From: Prauserella_A sp040645195
GTDB lineage: Bacteria; Actinomycetota; Actinomycetes; Mycobacteriales; Pseudonocardiaceae
NCBI RefSeq assembly: GCF_040645195.1
Contig: NZ_JBEYXW010000031.1
Span: forward strand, 7,059-71,058
DNA: 64,000 bases
Reading direction: 5' to 3'
The notes beneath the pieces were generated by a model. That model saw nothing but the letters and a program-made list of their open reading frames with translations, had not been told where the DNA came from and made no database searches. The translations under genes and the position numbers were made by a program. Below are positions 46,910-56,256 of the stretch, in pieces (position 1 is the first letter of the stretch; every line of letters begins with the position of its first letter).

Positions 46910-47105
46910 GCCAGCGCGTTACAGCCTCGCCGGGTGTGGATCGTCACCCGCCGACGGGATGACAGAGCCGCCCCGCCATGTTGAGACTGGATTGAGGACA
47001 GCCCAGCGACAGTGGGGTCAAAAGCTGGGTGTCTTTCTTTGTGCGCGAAATCTTTTGTGCGCCATCTTGATCGATCCAGTTTCCAGTTTCCCTGGAGGGA
47101 GTGCT

Positions 47106-48314
47106 GTGCCCGTAGCGCTGCTCGCGCTCGCCATCGGTGCCTTCGGCATCGGTACCACCGAATTCGTGATGATGGGCGTGCTGCCCGAAGCCGCCGCCGA
47201 CTTCGGCGTGTCCATCCCCGCCGCCGGCTACCTCATCTCCGCCTACGCGCTCGGCGTGGTGGTGGGCGCCCCGCTGCTCACCGCCGTCGCCGTGCGCCTT
47301 CCCCGCAAGACGATGTTGCTGTCCATGATGGGCCTGTTCATCGTCGGCAACACGCTGTTCGCCTTCGCGCCGAACCACGAGTTCGGGGTCGTCTTCCGGT
47401 TCCTCGCCGGCCTTCCCCACGGCGCGTTCTTCGGCGCCGGTGCGGTCGTCGCGACGAGCCTCGTCGGTCCCGGTGATCGGGCCAAGGCCGTCTCGATGAT
47501 GTTCATGGGTCTCACGCTGTCCAATGTCATCGGCGTGCCGCTGGGCACGCTGCTCGGTCAGGAGGTCGGCTGGCGGACGACGTTCCTGCTCGTCGCCGTG
47601 ATCGGTGGCATCGCCCTGCTCACCATCGCCAAGTTGGTGCCCCACCAGGGACGCCCGGTGCAGCCGTCGCTGCGCGGTGAGCTCGCCGCCTTCCGCCGCC
47701 CGCAGGTGTGGCTCGCGCTCGCGATCGTCACGTTCGGTCTCGGTGGCGGCTTCGCCTGCCTGAGCTACGTGACGCCGATGATGACCGACGTCGCCGGGTT
47801 CGAGCCGGCCACGGTCACCCTTCTGCTGGCACTGGCCGGTGTCGGCATGACGCTGGGCAACTACCTCGGCGGCCGGCTGGCCGACCGGGCACCGATTCCG
47901 GCGCTGCTGAGTTCGCTGGTCGCGCTCGGTGTCGTGCTCGTGGCGTTCACGGTTACCGCACACAGCCAGATCGGTGCGGCGATGACGATCTTCTTCGTTG
48001 GGGTGGCGGCGTTCATGGTCGGTCCGATCATGCAGGCCCGCGTGATGGAGAAGGCCGGCGGAGCGCCGTCGCTGGTGTCGGCGGCCGTGCAGTCGGCGTT
48101 CAACATCGCCAACTCGATCGGCGCCTACCTGGGCGGTCTGGTGATCGCCGCGGGCATGGGGCTCGTCGCACCGAACTGGGTCGGAGCGCTACTCGCCGCG
48201 CTGGGCCTGGCCCTGGCTGTGGTGTCGGCCGGTCTCGACCGGCGCGAGAACGCCGCGCTGGCTGAGGAGGCCGCCGCCCTCGCTGTCCCGGTGGCGAGTC
48301 CCGCGCGGGTCTAG
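47106..48314 (+). CDS. MFS transporter (DHA1/arabinose-efflux-like)
   Basis: 402 residues, 12 helices, from a GTG with GGAGG upstream; longer frames to 46959 add a polar stretch with no homologous look. The first helix IGAFGIGTTEFVMMGVLP is the hallmark of the DHA1 subgroup that includes AraJ/Cmr-like exporters. Probably exports a small hydrophobic compound; substrate unknown. Confidence 0.88.
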   Translation: MPVALLALAIGAFGIGTTEFVMMGVLPEAAADFGVSIPAAGYLISAYALGVVVGAPLLTAVAVRLPRKTMLLSMMGLFIVGNTLFAFAPNHEFGVVFRFLAGLPHGAFFGAGAVVATSLVGPGDRAKAVSMMFMGLTLSNVIGVPLGTLLGQEVGWRTTFLLVAVIGGIALLTIAKLVPHQGRPVQPSLRGELAAFRRPQVWLALAIVTFGLGGGFACLSYVTPMMTDVAGFEPATVTLLLALAGVGMTLGNYLGGRLADRAPIPALLSSLVALGVVLVAFTVTAHSQIGAAMTIFFVGVAAFMVGPIMQARVMEKAGGAPSLVSAAVQSAFNIANSIGAYLGGLVIAAGMGLVAPNWVGALLAALGLALAVVSAGLDRRENAALAEEAAALAVPVASPARV

Positions 48315-48329
48315 CGGGCCTGCCCGAGC

Positions 48330-48632
48330 TCAGCCGAGTGGGCCGCCGGTGATGGTCAGTGCGACGAAGAGGATCAGCAGGCCGAGGCCGACGTAGCTGA
48401 GCACGTCGATGGCGCGGCCGCGAATCCTCAGCAGCCCCGCCTGCTCGTCGGACAGCGCCGCCCGCAACACCGCGGCCACCAGCAGGGCGCCTCCGATCAG
48501 CGTGGCGCCCTGCCGCCAGTGGTACATGCCGATCCGCATCGCCGCGATCGCCACGAGCGCCAGCACCAGCGCGAACGGCAGGTGGGTGAGCAACTGGCGC
48601 CGTCGGCCCGGCCGGGGCGTAGCCACGCTCAC
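48330..48632 (-). CDS. DUF3017 membrane protein
   Basis: 100 residues with three hydrophobic helices and a basic N-terminus. Matches the DUF3017 family, which is regularly placed after folD in actinobacteria. GTG start overlaps the folD stop (GTGA). Function unknown. Confidence 0.82.
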   Translation of the reverse strand: MSVATPRPGRRRQLLTHLPFALVLALVAIAAMRIGMYHWRQGATLIGGALLVAAVLRAALSDEQAGLLRIRGRAIDVLSYVGLGLLILFVALTITGGPLG

Positions 48633-49483
48633 CCCGCCGCGGCCCGTTCGGCGGCCTCGACGACGTTGGAGATCAACATCGCCCGCGTCATCGGGCCGAC
48701 CCCGCCGGGGTTCGGCGCCACGTAGCCGGCCACCTCGACGACGCCGGGCGCGACATCACCGGCGAGCTCGCCGTCGACACGGGAGACACCCACGTCCAGC
48801 ACGGCAGCGCCGGGCTTGATCATGTCGGGAGTGATCAGTCCAGGAGATCCGGCCGCGGCGACCACGATGTCGGCCCTGCGGACCTCGGCCGCGAGGTCAC
48901 GCGTGCCCGTGTGGCACAGGGTGACGGTCGCATTCTCGCTCCGGCGCGTCAGCAGCAGGCCCAGCGTCCGGCCCACCGTGATGCCCCTGCCGACCACCGT
49001 GACCTGCGCGCCGTCCAGCGGGACGTCGTAGCGGCGCAGCAGCTGCACGATGCCGAGCGGCGTGCAGGGCAGCGGCCCCGGCTTGCCGAGTACCAGCCTG
49101 CCGAGGCTGACCGGCGCGAGCCCGTCGGCGTCCTTCTCGGGGGCGATCCGCTCGAGGATCGCGCCGGAGTCGAGGTGCGCGGGCAGCGGCAGTTGCACTA
49201 TGTAGCCGGTGCACGCGGGGTCGGCGTTGAGCTCGTCGATCACCGCTTCGAGCTTGGCCTGCGAGATGTCCCCTGGCAGATCACGCCGGATCGAGTTCAC
49301 GCCGACCTTCGCGCTGTCCGCATGCTTCATCCGCACGTAGGCGTGCGAGCCGGGGTCGTCGCCGACCAGGACAGTCGCCAGTCCGGGGGTGATCCCCCGT
49401 TCGGCGAGCGCGGCCACCCGCGGAGCGAGCTCCGCGAAGATGGCGTCCTTGGTGGCCCTGCCGTCGAGAATCGTCGCCGTCAC
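48629..49483 (-). CDS. folD: Methylenetetrahydrofolate dehydrogenase/cyclohydrolase
   Basis: 284 residues. Interconverts 5,10-methylene-, methenyl- and 10-formyl-tetrahydrofolate. Motifs: Y-V-R-M-K (catalytic Lys) in AYVRMKHADSAKVG, QLPLPAHLD, PCTPLGIVQLL and GRGITVGRTLG (NADP site). Supplies formyl-folate for PurN/PurH encoded further along. GTG 49483 gives the family N-terminus. Confidence 0.94.
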   Translation of the reverse strand: MTATILDGRATKDAIFAELAPRVAALAERGITPGLATVLVGDDPGSHAYVRMKHADSAKVGVNSIRRDLPGDISQAKLEAVIDELNADPACTGYIVQLPLPAHLDSGAILERIAPEKDADGLAPVSLGRLVLGKPGPLPCTPLGIVQLLRRYDVPLDGAQVTVVGRGITVGRTLGLLLTRRSENATVTLCHTGTRDLAAEVRRADIVVAAAGSPGLITPDMIKPGAAVLDVGVSRVDGELAGDVAPGVVEVAGYVAPNPGGVGPMTRAMLISNVVEAAERAAAG

Positions 49484-49785
49484 GAAACCGATTGTTCCAA
49501 AGCCGTGCGGCGCGACCATCCCCCGCCCAGCGACCACCCACGGTGAGCATCGCCACACCGACGATACCGGCGTGAGTACGCGATTCGCGCCATGGCGAGC
49601 CCGGACTGCGCCCCTCCCACCAAGTCCCGTCGGGTATGGGCAGCCTTGCTCCGTTCGTGCGATTTTTCGGCTGCGAACCTGCGCTTGTAGTAGCCATCGA
49701 TGGCCGTTGCCGGTGCCTATGGCGGGTCCCGACACGCTGCCCGGCCCGCGATTGGCGCGAGCATTGTCGCATCAGATAGAACGAC
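49484..49785. other. 302-bp gap without a recognisable gene
   Basis: Divergent region between folD and the TNT-domain gene. No ORF with convincing codon bias and no strong hairpin seen. It should hold promoters for both genes; I cannot place them. Confidence 0.5.
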
Positions 49786-52083
49786 ATGGATGTGCCAGTG
49801 TGCCGTGCATTGCTGGCATCGATTAGCCAAGATGTTCTCGTGGCACTTCCGACCCAGCTGAACGCAACCGAGCAGGACACCCTGGTCAAGCAGATCGGCC
49901 TCTCCTTGCTGCGGGCGGCCCCGCGCGACTGGCGGCGGGTGACCGCGGAGTACCGCGCCGTGGGGAGGTTCCACGAGCTGACCGGCGAAGTGGTCGCTGC
50001 CGACGGCGCCACCCAGGAGTGGATGGCGACCCACGACATCGCGACACTGTTCGGCCGGCTGCGCGCTGGGATGTACCGCGAAGGCCGCGGCACCTGGTTC
50101 AACGCGCGCTACCAGCTCGACCACCCTTCGAGCTACAACCTGGAGTACGACCGCGAGGAACCCGACTGGGACCTGGCTCCGCCACCCCAGGCCTACGCCG
50201 ACGAGCTGCGGATGTTCCCGCGCTCGGAGGAGAACGTGCCGGACTGGCTGATGCGCAGGATGGCGGGTCTCGGGCCGGAGCGGCCGGGGCCGCGATTCCG
50301 GTTGGCTCGCATCTTCGACGGCGCCGGTCCCAACGGTCCGGTGATCAACCGCCCTGAGCTGGACGCGGAGGAGCAGAGCCGGCTGCTGGACTACCTGGAC
50401 GGCGCACCCGTGGTGGTCCCGGGCCGCGGTTACGACATCGACCGGCTCGCCAACACCCCCGAGAGCACGGTGCCCATCGCGTTTCACAGCGATGGTTCCT
50501 GGATCTGGCCCGCGGCGGTGAACTACTACCTCAGGGAGTACGGCATCGCTCCCGAGCCCGACCTGACGCAGCACATCCGTGCCAACGGGTTCAGCATCCC
50601 CGACGTCCCGGACGCGGTGCGGCAGGCGGCGGCGACGCACATCACCCGCGGCCAGCAGGCACAGCAGCGGTCCACGCCGCCACCACCTGCGCCACCGGCG
50701 CCCGCTCCGGAGGCGGCACCCGAACCCGCTCCGCCGATGGCGGTCGATGAGCCACCGTTCGACGAGTACTTCAGCGATCATGGCGCCGAGCGCACCCAGC
50801 TGGCCGAGCCTGCGAGGCTCGACGAGCCGCCGCTCGCGGAGCCGCACGAACTTGCCGACGACGACACCGCGGAATACACCACCGACGAGTACGCGGAGCA
50901 GGAACAAGCCGCGCAAGCGGAGCCGGCGACGACGTTCACGGCCGTTCCCGACCTGCCGGAGCTGGCCGAGCTCAACGGCGGCCCGCCGACCACCCTCACA
51001 CCACCGGCATTGGAACCGGACAGCGGCGAGGAGGGACAGGTCACGCCGCCCTCGCGGCAGGTCACGGAGGCTCAGCCGCGGCCGGGTCGCGCCGAGCTGG
51101 ATGACGACGGCGGGCCCCCGACCCAGTTCGCGCTGGCACCTGCACCGCCGCGGTACGACGAGCCTGCGCTCAACGACCTGGAGGAGAAGCTCGAGGAGCT
51201 GGGTATCCCGGAAGAGGCGTATCGCATCGGAGCACCGGCTGCGCGTGGCTGGAGCATCGAGCAGGTGGGTGATGGCTGGCGTGTCGGCTGGTACGACGGC
51301 GAGCTGACGAGTCCCGCCGTCTTCGGCGACGTCGGCGATGCCGCCGCGTTCATGCTCGGCAAGGTACTGCTCGCGCCCGGCGGTGTGGGCGAGGTGCCGC
51401 CGCCGGCGCCGGTGCAAGAGGAACGGCCTGCCCCACCACCACCTGCCGTTGCCCCACCGCCGCCGCGGCCCGTGACCGCGACCCTCTCGCCGGAACAGGC
51501 GACGGGCATGCGGCCACCCGCAACGCGCGAGGCCGGTCCCGCCGACGGCGCTCCCCCGCGTCACGTGCCCCCGGCCCCGCCTCGCGAGCACGCCCCTGTG
51601 GGGCGCCGCGGACTGGGCGACGCGGTACCGACCGGCGCCGCAATACCAACCGGCGCCGCGCCACAACGGCGCGCCGAGGGCGGTCGACCTGCCGAAAAGC
51701 CGGAGCCGCGGCAGTCGGGCGGCCAGCAGCAGTGGCCGATCCAACCGATGCCAGGCGAACCGCCGCTCACGCTGTTCCGCGGTAAGGAGATGCGGACGCT
51801 GCCGATCGGCAGTGAGCTCGACCGCTTCGGCGGGGCGAACGGCAACCTCACCTACGCGGCCGGCACGCCGTTCGAGGAGCGCTCGCTGGTGCCGGAATGG
51901 GTCAGCCGCCCGTACCACCTGTACCGCGTGCAGCGCCCGCTCGAAGCGCTCGCCGGTGTGGCGATCCCGTGGTTCAACCAGCCCGGCGGGGGCGCCGCCT
52001 ACCTGCTGCCGGCTTCGATCGAGGAGCTGCTCGCCGAGGGCGACCTCATCGAGCTGGAGCCTGGCGAACCGCCCATCGACTGA
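49786..52083 (+). CDS. TNT-domain protein (NAD+ glycohydrolase toxin candidate)
   Basis: 765 residues. Two N-terminal globular segments (about 1-300), a long Pro/Ala/Glu-rich disordered region (300-460), a small domain (about 460-525), another Pro-rich stretch, then a C-terminal domain (about 665-760) that matches the tuberculosis necrotizing toxin family: ELDRFGG, GTPFEERSL, YHLYRVQRPL and PWFNQPGGG, whose Gln fits the catalytic Gln of TNT. Such domains hydrolyse NAD+. No signal peptide; export by an ESX system or an intracellular role are both possible. ATG 49786 is used, GTG 49840 is an alternative. No obvious immunity gene of the IFT type. Confidence 0.85.
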   Translation: MDVPVCRALLASISQDVLVALPTQLNATEQDTLVKQIGLSLLRAAPRDWRRVTAEYRAVGRFHELTGEVVAADGATQEWMATHDIATLFGRLRAGMYREGRGTWFNARYQLDHPSSYNLEYDREEPDWDLAPPPQAYADELRMFPRSEENVPDWLMRRMAGLGPERPGPRFRLARIFDGAGPNGPVINRPELDAEEQSRLLDYLDGAPVVVPGRGYDIDRLANTPESTVPIAFHSDGSWIWPAAVNYYLREYGIAPEPDLTQHIRANGFSIPDVPDAVRQAAATHITRGQQAQQRSTPPPPAPPAPAPEAAPEPAPPMAVDEPPFDEYFSDHGAERTQLAEPARLDEPPLAEPHELADDDTAEYTTDEYAEQEQAAQAEPATTFTAVPDLPELAELNGGPPTTLTPPALEPDSGEEGQVTPPSRQVTEAQPRPGRAELDDDGGPPTQFALAPAPPRYDEPALNDLEEKLEELGIPEEAYRIGAPAARGWSIEQVGDGWRVGWYDGELTSPAVFGDVGDAAAFMLGKVLLAPGGVGEVPPPAPVQEERPAPPPPAVAPPPPRPVTATLSPEQATGMRPPATREAGPADGAPPRHVPPAPPREHAPVGRRGLGDAVPTGAAIPTGAAPQRRAEGGRPAEKPEPRQSGGQQQWPIQPMPGEPPLTLFRGKEMRTLPIGSELDRFGGANGNLTYAAGTPFEERSLVPEWVSRPYHLYRVQRPLEALAGVAIPWFNQPGGGAAYLLPASIEELLAEGDLIELEPGEPPID

Positions 52084-52106
52084 TCGTGGCGCGCACGGCC
52101 TCGCCG

Positions 52107-52700
52107 TCAGTGCACGATGAGGCCGTGCGCCGCGGCATAGGCGACCGCGGTGTCGAGATCGATGTGCACACCGGTGAGCTGGGCGTGCCGGAGCCCATTG
52201 GCGTCCAGGCGAGCGCCTCGCAGGTCGGCATCGGCCAGCGAGGCACCCAGCAGGCGTGTGCCGGTGAGGTCGGCACCACGCAGATCCACCTTGGTCAGCT
52301 TGGCGTCGGTGAGGTTGGCTTCGCGTAGCCGCAGGCCCGACAGATCGCACCCCCTCAGGTCTGCGCCACCGAGTGAAACCAGCGACAGATCGCAGTCCCG
52401 TAAGGTGACCGGCCGTAGCCGACAGTCCAGAAAGGACGATCCGAGCAGCGAGCAACCGGTCCAGTCGGAACCGCCGAGCACGGTGCGGTTGAACGTGCAC
52501 GAGCGGAACGCCGACGAACTGTGCCGGGAATCGCCGAGGTCGGCGCGGCTGAAGTTGCACTCGTCGAACGTGCACCCGCGGGTCACGAGCCCCCGCAGGT
52601 CGGCATCGGTGAAGTCGCAGCGCACGAACTGACGTTTCTCCCACTGGGCCCCGGGTAGAACGGCATCGCGATAGTCCTCGTTCACCTCGGGCTCGTGCAT
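52107..52700 (-). CDS. Pentapeptide-repeat protein
   Basis: 197 residues from ATG 52700; another ATG six codons earlier is possible. Most of the chain is A-(D/N)-L-x-x type pentapeptides (for example FTDADLRGL, ADLRGCDLSGLRLREANL, ADLTGTRLLGASL), forming a right-handed quadrilateral helix. Some relatives mimic DNA and inhibit gyrase, but most have no known role. It converges on the TNT gene with 23 bp between stops. Confidence 0.88.
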   Translation of the reverse strand: MHEPEVNEDYRDAVLPGAQWEKRQFVRCDFTDADLRGLVTRGCTFDECNFSRADLGDSRHSSSAFRSCTFNRTVLGGSDWTGCSLLGSSFLDCRLRPVTLRDCDLSLVSLGGADLRGCDLSGLRLREANLTDAKLTKVDLRGADLTGTRLLGASLADADLRGARLDANGLRHAQLTGVHIDLDTAVAYAAAHGLIVH

Positions 52701-52739
52701 ACAGCCAGCATGGCACATCGCAGCCGACTGACCGCCGGT

Positions 52740-55700
52740 TCACCGGAAGTCCCGTGATCGTTGTGTGATCCGCATGGGCAGGTGTTGCAGGCGATCCGCG
52801 AGCAGGCTCACCACGCCGTCCGCCCGTTCGACCACCCCGCGGATCAGCATCGCCGGGCTGGAACGGGCGACCCGGTGGTAGCGCTGCCAAACCCCTGCGG
52901 TGCAGATGACATTGACCATGCCGGTCTCGTCCTCGATGTTGAGGAACGTGATTCCTCCCGCGGTGGCCGGACGCTGCCGGTGCGTCACCGCGCCCCCGAT
53001 GAGCACCCGCCTGCCACTCTCGATGTCCTGCAGCCCCTGCGCGGTCACCACCCCGAGCGCATCGAGGCGATCACGGATGAACTGGGTGGGAAAGCTGTCC
53101 GGGGACAAGCCGGTGGCCCACACATCGGCGGCGGCTTGGTCGAGGTCGTCCATACCGGGCAGGGTGGGTGCGGTGACGCCGAGCGTGCTCCCCGGCAACT
53201 TCTCCAGTCGTTCTTCGGCGACGGCGCCCGCGGCCCAGAGCGCCCGGCGCCGGTCGCTGCCGAAACAGCCGAAAGCGCCCGCGGTCGCGAGTGCCTCGAC
53301 CTGCGGTGTGGTCAACCGGACCCGCCTCGCCACGTCGGCCATTTCGCGGTATGGACCATTGTCGAGCCGCTCGGCCACGAGTTTCTCCGCCAGCGGTTTG
53401 CCGAGCGTGCGCACCGTACTGAGCCCGATCCGCACGGCAAGTCCCGGCTTCCCGTCACCCATGGGTTCCAGCGTGGGATGTGGCAGGCTGGCGTTGATGT
53501 CGGGGCCGCGTACCGTGACGCCGTGCCGCCGGGCGTCCGCGACCAGCGACTGTGGCGAGTAGAAGCCCATCGGCTGCGCACGCAGCAGCCCCGCGCAGAA
53601 CGCCTCCGGGTGGTAGTACTTGAAGAACGCGCTGGCGAACACCAGGTAGGCGAAGCTCAGCGCGTGGCTTTCCGGGAAGCCGAAGTTGGCGAATGCCCGC
53701 ATCTTCTGGAAGATGTGCTCCGCCATCTCCTCGTCCACGCCTTTACGCGCAGCCCCGGCATAGAACCGCTGCCGTAGCCGCTCCATCTTGCGGCCCGACC
53801 GTTTGGCACCCATGGCGTGCCGGAGCTCGTCGGCCTCAGCGGCGGTGAAGTCCGCGACGTCGAGGGCGATCTGCATCATCTGTTCCTGGAACAGCGGCAC
53901 ACCCAACGTCTTCTCCAGCGCGTTCTCCAGCAGCGGATGATCGTGCTTCCATTCCTCCTTTTTGGTGTAGCGACGGATATAGGGGTGGACCGACCCGCCC
54001 TGAATGGGTCCTGGCCTGATGAGTGCGACCTCGATGGCCAGGTCGTAGAACTTCTTCGGGGCAAGTCGGGGCAGGGTGGCCAGCTGTGCCCGGCTCTCCA
54101 CCTGGAACACACCGATCGCATCGGCGCGGCGGAGCATGGCGTAGACGTTCTCGTCCTTGAGTGGCAGCTTGCTGATGTCGATCTCGATGCCCTGGTGCTC
54201 GCGCACCAGGTCGATCATGTAGTGCAGCGCTGACAGCATGCCGAGGCCGAGCAGGTCGAACTTGACCAGCCCGACCGAAGCACAGTCGTCCTTCTCCCAC
54301 TGCAGAACGCTGCGATTCTCCATCCGCGCCCACTCGATCGGGCAGACCTCACTCACCGGCCGGTTGCAGATGACCATCCCACCCGAGTGGATCCCGAGAT
54401 GACGCGGAAAATCCTCCAGCGCGGCCGCGAGTGCCAGCACCGTGTCCGGGATGTCGTGGTCCTTCTCCCGCCGGGTGTGGTGCACCGGGCCCCAGCGGTC
54501 GATCTGCTTGCTCCATGCGTCTTGCTGCCCCGGCGAGTGCCCGAGTGCCCTGGCCGCATCGCGCACGGCCGACCGGGCCCGGTAGGTGATCACATTCGCC
54601 ACCTGCGCGGTGCGCAGCCTGCCATGCTTGCGGTAGACGTACTGGATCACCTCCTCCCGCCGGTCGGATTCGATGTCCAGGTCGATGTCGGGATAGCCGT
54701 CCCGGTCCGGAGCGAGGAACCGTTCGAAGAGCAGCCGCCACTTCACCGGGTCGACCTTCGTGATGCCGAGGGCGTAACAGACCGCCGAGTTCGCCGCCGA
54801 TCCTCGCCCCTGGCACAGGATGTCGTTGTGGTGGCAGAACTCCACGATGTCCCACACGATCAGGAAGTAGCCGGGGAAGCCCAGCCGCTCGATGATCTCC
54901 AACTCGTGGTCGAGCTGCCGGTAGGCACGCGGGTTCTGGTCTCGCGTTCCGTACTGCTTCAGTGCCCCTTCGTTGGTCTTCTCCCGTAGGAACCTCGCCT
55001 CGTCGAGCCCAGGGGGAACCTCGAACGGGGGCAGCTCCGGCGCGACGAGATGCAGCGGAAACGCGTACTGCTCGCCGAGTAGGGCAGCTCGTTGCACAGC
55101 ACCCGGATAGCGGGCGAACCTGGCCTGCATCTCAGCCCCGGAACGCAGATGCGCGGTACCGGCCGCTGCGAGCCAGCCCTCCATCTCGTCCAGACCACGG
55201 CGGGCCCGGATCGCGGCAACGGCCTGCCCCAGGTACGCCCGTTGCGGCGTGGCGTAATGCACCGCGTTGGTGGCCACGGTCGGCAGGTCCAGCTCGGCGG
55301 CGAGCCCGGCCAGAATGTCGTTGTGCGTACTGTCGAGCGGCCTACCGTGGTCGATCAGCTCGACGTACACGTCCTGCCTGCCGAACCTGTCGACCAGTTC
55401 CCGCAGCCGGACGGCCGCCGCCTCCGGACCGTGCTCGACCAACGCGCGCCGGACGGCTCCCTTCCGGCATCCGGTGAGCACCGCACACGTCCCGGCGACC
55501 TCGCTCGCGATCGCGTCGAGGTCGTACACCGGCCTGCCTTTCTCGGCCCGCTCTGCGGGCGGCAGCTCCGTGTCGTGGCCCCGCAGCTGCCCAGCGGTGA
55601 TCGCCCGGCAGAGGCCGGCATATCCGGCCTCACCCTTCGCCAGCAACAACAGGTGCTCGCCTACGGGGTCGGCGACCCCGTTCTGCGGACCGTCGAGCCC

Positions 55701-56096
55701 GAGGCTCAGCTCAGTGCCGAATACCGTGCGCAAACCGACCTCGCGGGCGGCCTCGGCGAAGCGCGCCACCCCGTACATGCCGTCGTGGTCGGTGATGGCA
55801 ATGGCATCGAGCTCGAGCCGGACCGCCTCCTCGACCAGTTCCTCGGGATGGCTTACCCCGTCCAGGAAACTGAAGTTCGAATGGCAGTGCAGCTCCGCAT
55901 AAGGCACTCGGGGGACGGCACCGGTGTGATCGTCCCGGCGCGGCGGCCTGAGGTCCGCGGGCCGCAGGTACCGTTCACGCTGGCGCCCCCAGGCGGGGCT
56001 GTCGTTGCCGTCGCCTGCCTTGTCCCACGGTTCCCCTCGCCCCGACAAGGTGCGTTCGAGGTCCCGCCACGGAACCGGTGGATTGTTCCAGCCCAT
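52740..56096 (-). CDS. dnaE2: Error-prone DNA polymerase III alpha subunit
   Basis: 1118 residues. PHP domain at the N-terminus (ELHCHSNFSFLDG), C-family polymerase core with the catalytic aspartates in PDIDLDIESDRREE, helix-hairpin-helix and OB-fold at the end (FLNIEDETGMVNVICT). Does the extension step in SOS-induced translesion synthesis with ImuB and ImuA'. ATG 56096 is chosen; longer frames run into the 51-codon ORF, which ends 4 bp upstream. Last gene of the SOS operon. Confidence 0.95.
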   Translation of the reverse strand: MGWNNPPVPWRDLERTLSGRGEPWDKAGDGNDSPAWGRQRERYLRPADLRPPRRDDHTGAVPRVPYAELHCHSNFSFLDGVSHPEELVEEAVRLELDAIAITDHDGMYGVARFAEAAREVGLRTVFGTELSLGLDGPQNGVADPVGEHLLLLAKGEAGYAGLCRAITAGQLRGHDTELPPAERAEKGRPVYDLDAIASEVAGTCAVLTGCRKGAVRRALVEHGPEAAAVRLRELVDRFGRQDVYVELIDHGRPLDSTHNDILAGLAAELDLPTVATNAVHYATPQRAYLGQAVAAIRARRGLDEMEGWLAAAGTAHLRSGAEMQARFARYPGAVQRAALLGEQYAFPLHLVAPELPPFEVPPGLDEARFLREKTNEGALKQYGTRDQNPRAYRQLDHELEIIERLGFPGYFLIVWDIVEFCHHNDILCQGRGSAANSAVCYALGITKVDPVKWRLLFERFLAPDRDGYPDIDLDIESDRREEVIQYVYRKHGRLRTAQVANVITYRARSAVRDAARALGHSPGQQDAWSKQIDRWGPVHHTRREKDHDIPDTVLALAAALEDFPRHLGIHSGGMVICNRPVSEVCPIEWARMENRSVLQWEKDDCASVGLVKFDLLGLGMLSALHYMIDLVREHQGIEIDISKLPLKDENVYAMLRRADAIGVFQVESRAQLATLPRLAPKKFYDLAIEVALIRPGPIQGGSVHPYIRRYTKKEEWKHDHPLLENALEKTLGVPLFQEQMMQIALDVADFTAAEADELRHAMGAKRSGRKMERLRQRFYAGAARKGVDEEMAEHIFQKMRAFANFGFPESHALSFAYLVFASAFFKYYHPEAFCAGLLRAQPMGFYSPQSLVADARRHGVTVRGPDINASLPHPTLEPMGDGKPGLAVRIGLSTVRTLGKPLAEKLVAERLDNGPYREMADVARRVRLTTPQVEALATAGAFGCFGSDRRRALWAAGAVAEERLEKLPGSTLGVTAPTLPGMDDLDQAAADVWATGLSPDSFPTQFIRDRLDALGVVTAQGLQDIESGRRVLIGGAVTHRQRPATAGGITFLNIEDETGMVNVICTAGVWQRYHRVARSSPAMLIRGVVERADGVVSLLADRLQHLPMRITQRSRDFR

Positions 56097-56100
56097 GACG

Positions 56101-56256
56101 TTACTCGCGATTCTCCGGTGATGTCCGGGGCAACGGGATGACCAGATCGTCGATGCCGTGCCCGGTGTGCGTTCGCCACAGCGCAGCCAATCCCGCCCAC
56201 AACAGGTTCTCGTCCGACGCCGGATCGGCCTTGCCGGAGAAGTACTCCTCACCCAC
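56101..56256 (-). CDS. 51-codon ORF between imuB and dnaE2
   Basis: GTG shares one base with the imuB stop (TAGTG) and the TGA is 4 bp before the dnaE2 ATG. Reads VGEEYFSGKADPASDENLL, WAGLAALWRTHTGHGIDDL and a short Pro-rich end: acidic start, one likely amphipathic helix, no membrane segment. The position, perfect packing and protein-like composition argue for a translated gene in the SOS mutasome operon. I recognise no family. Confidence 0.65.
   Translation of the reverse strand: MGEEYFSGKADPASDENLLWAGLAALWRTHTGHGIDDLVIPLPRTSPENRE

Noticed and set aside
49717..52890. 1057-codon open frame on the minus strand opposite the TNT gene
   Set aside because: Arg-rich shadow composition, no motif, and it covers three real genes.
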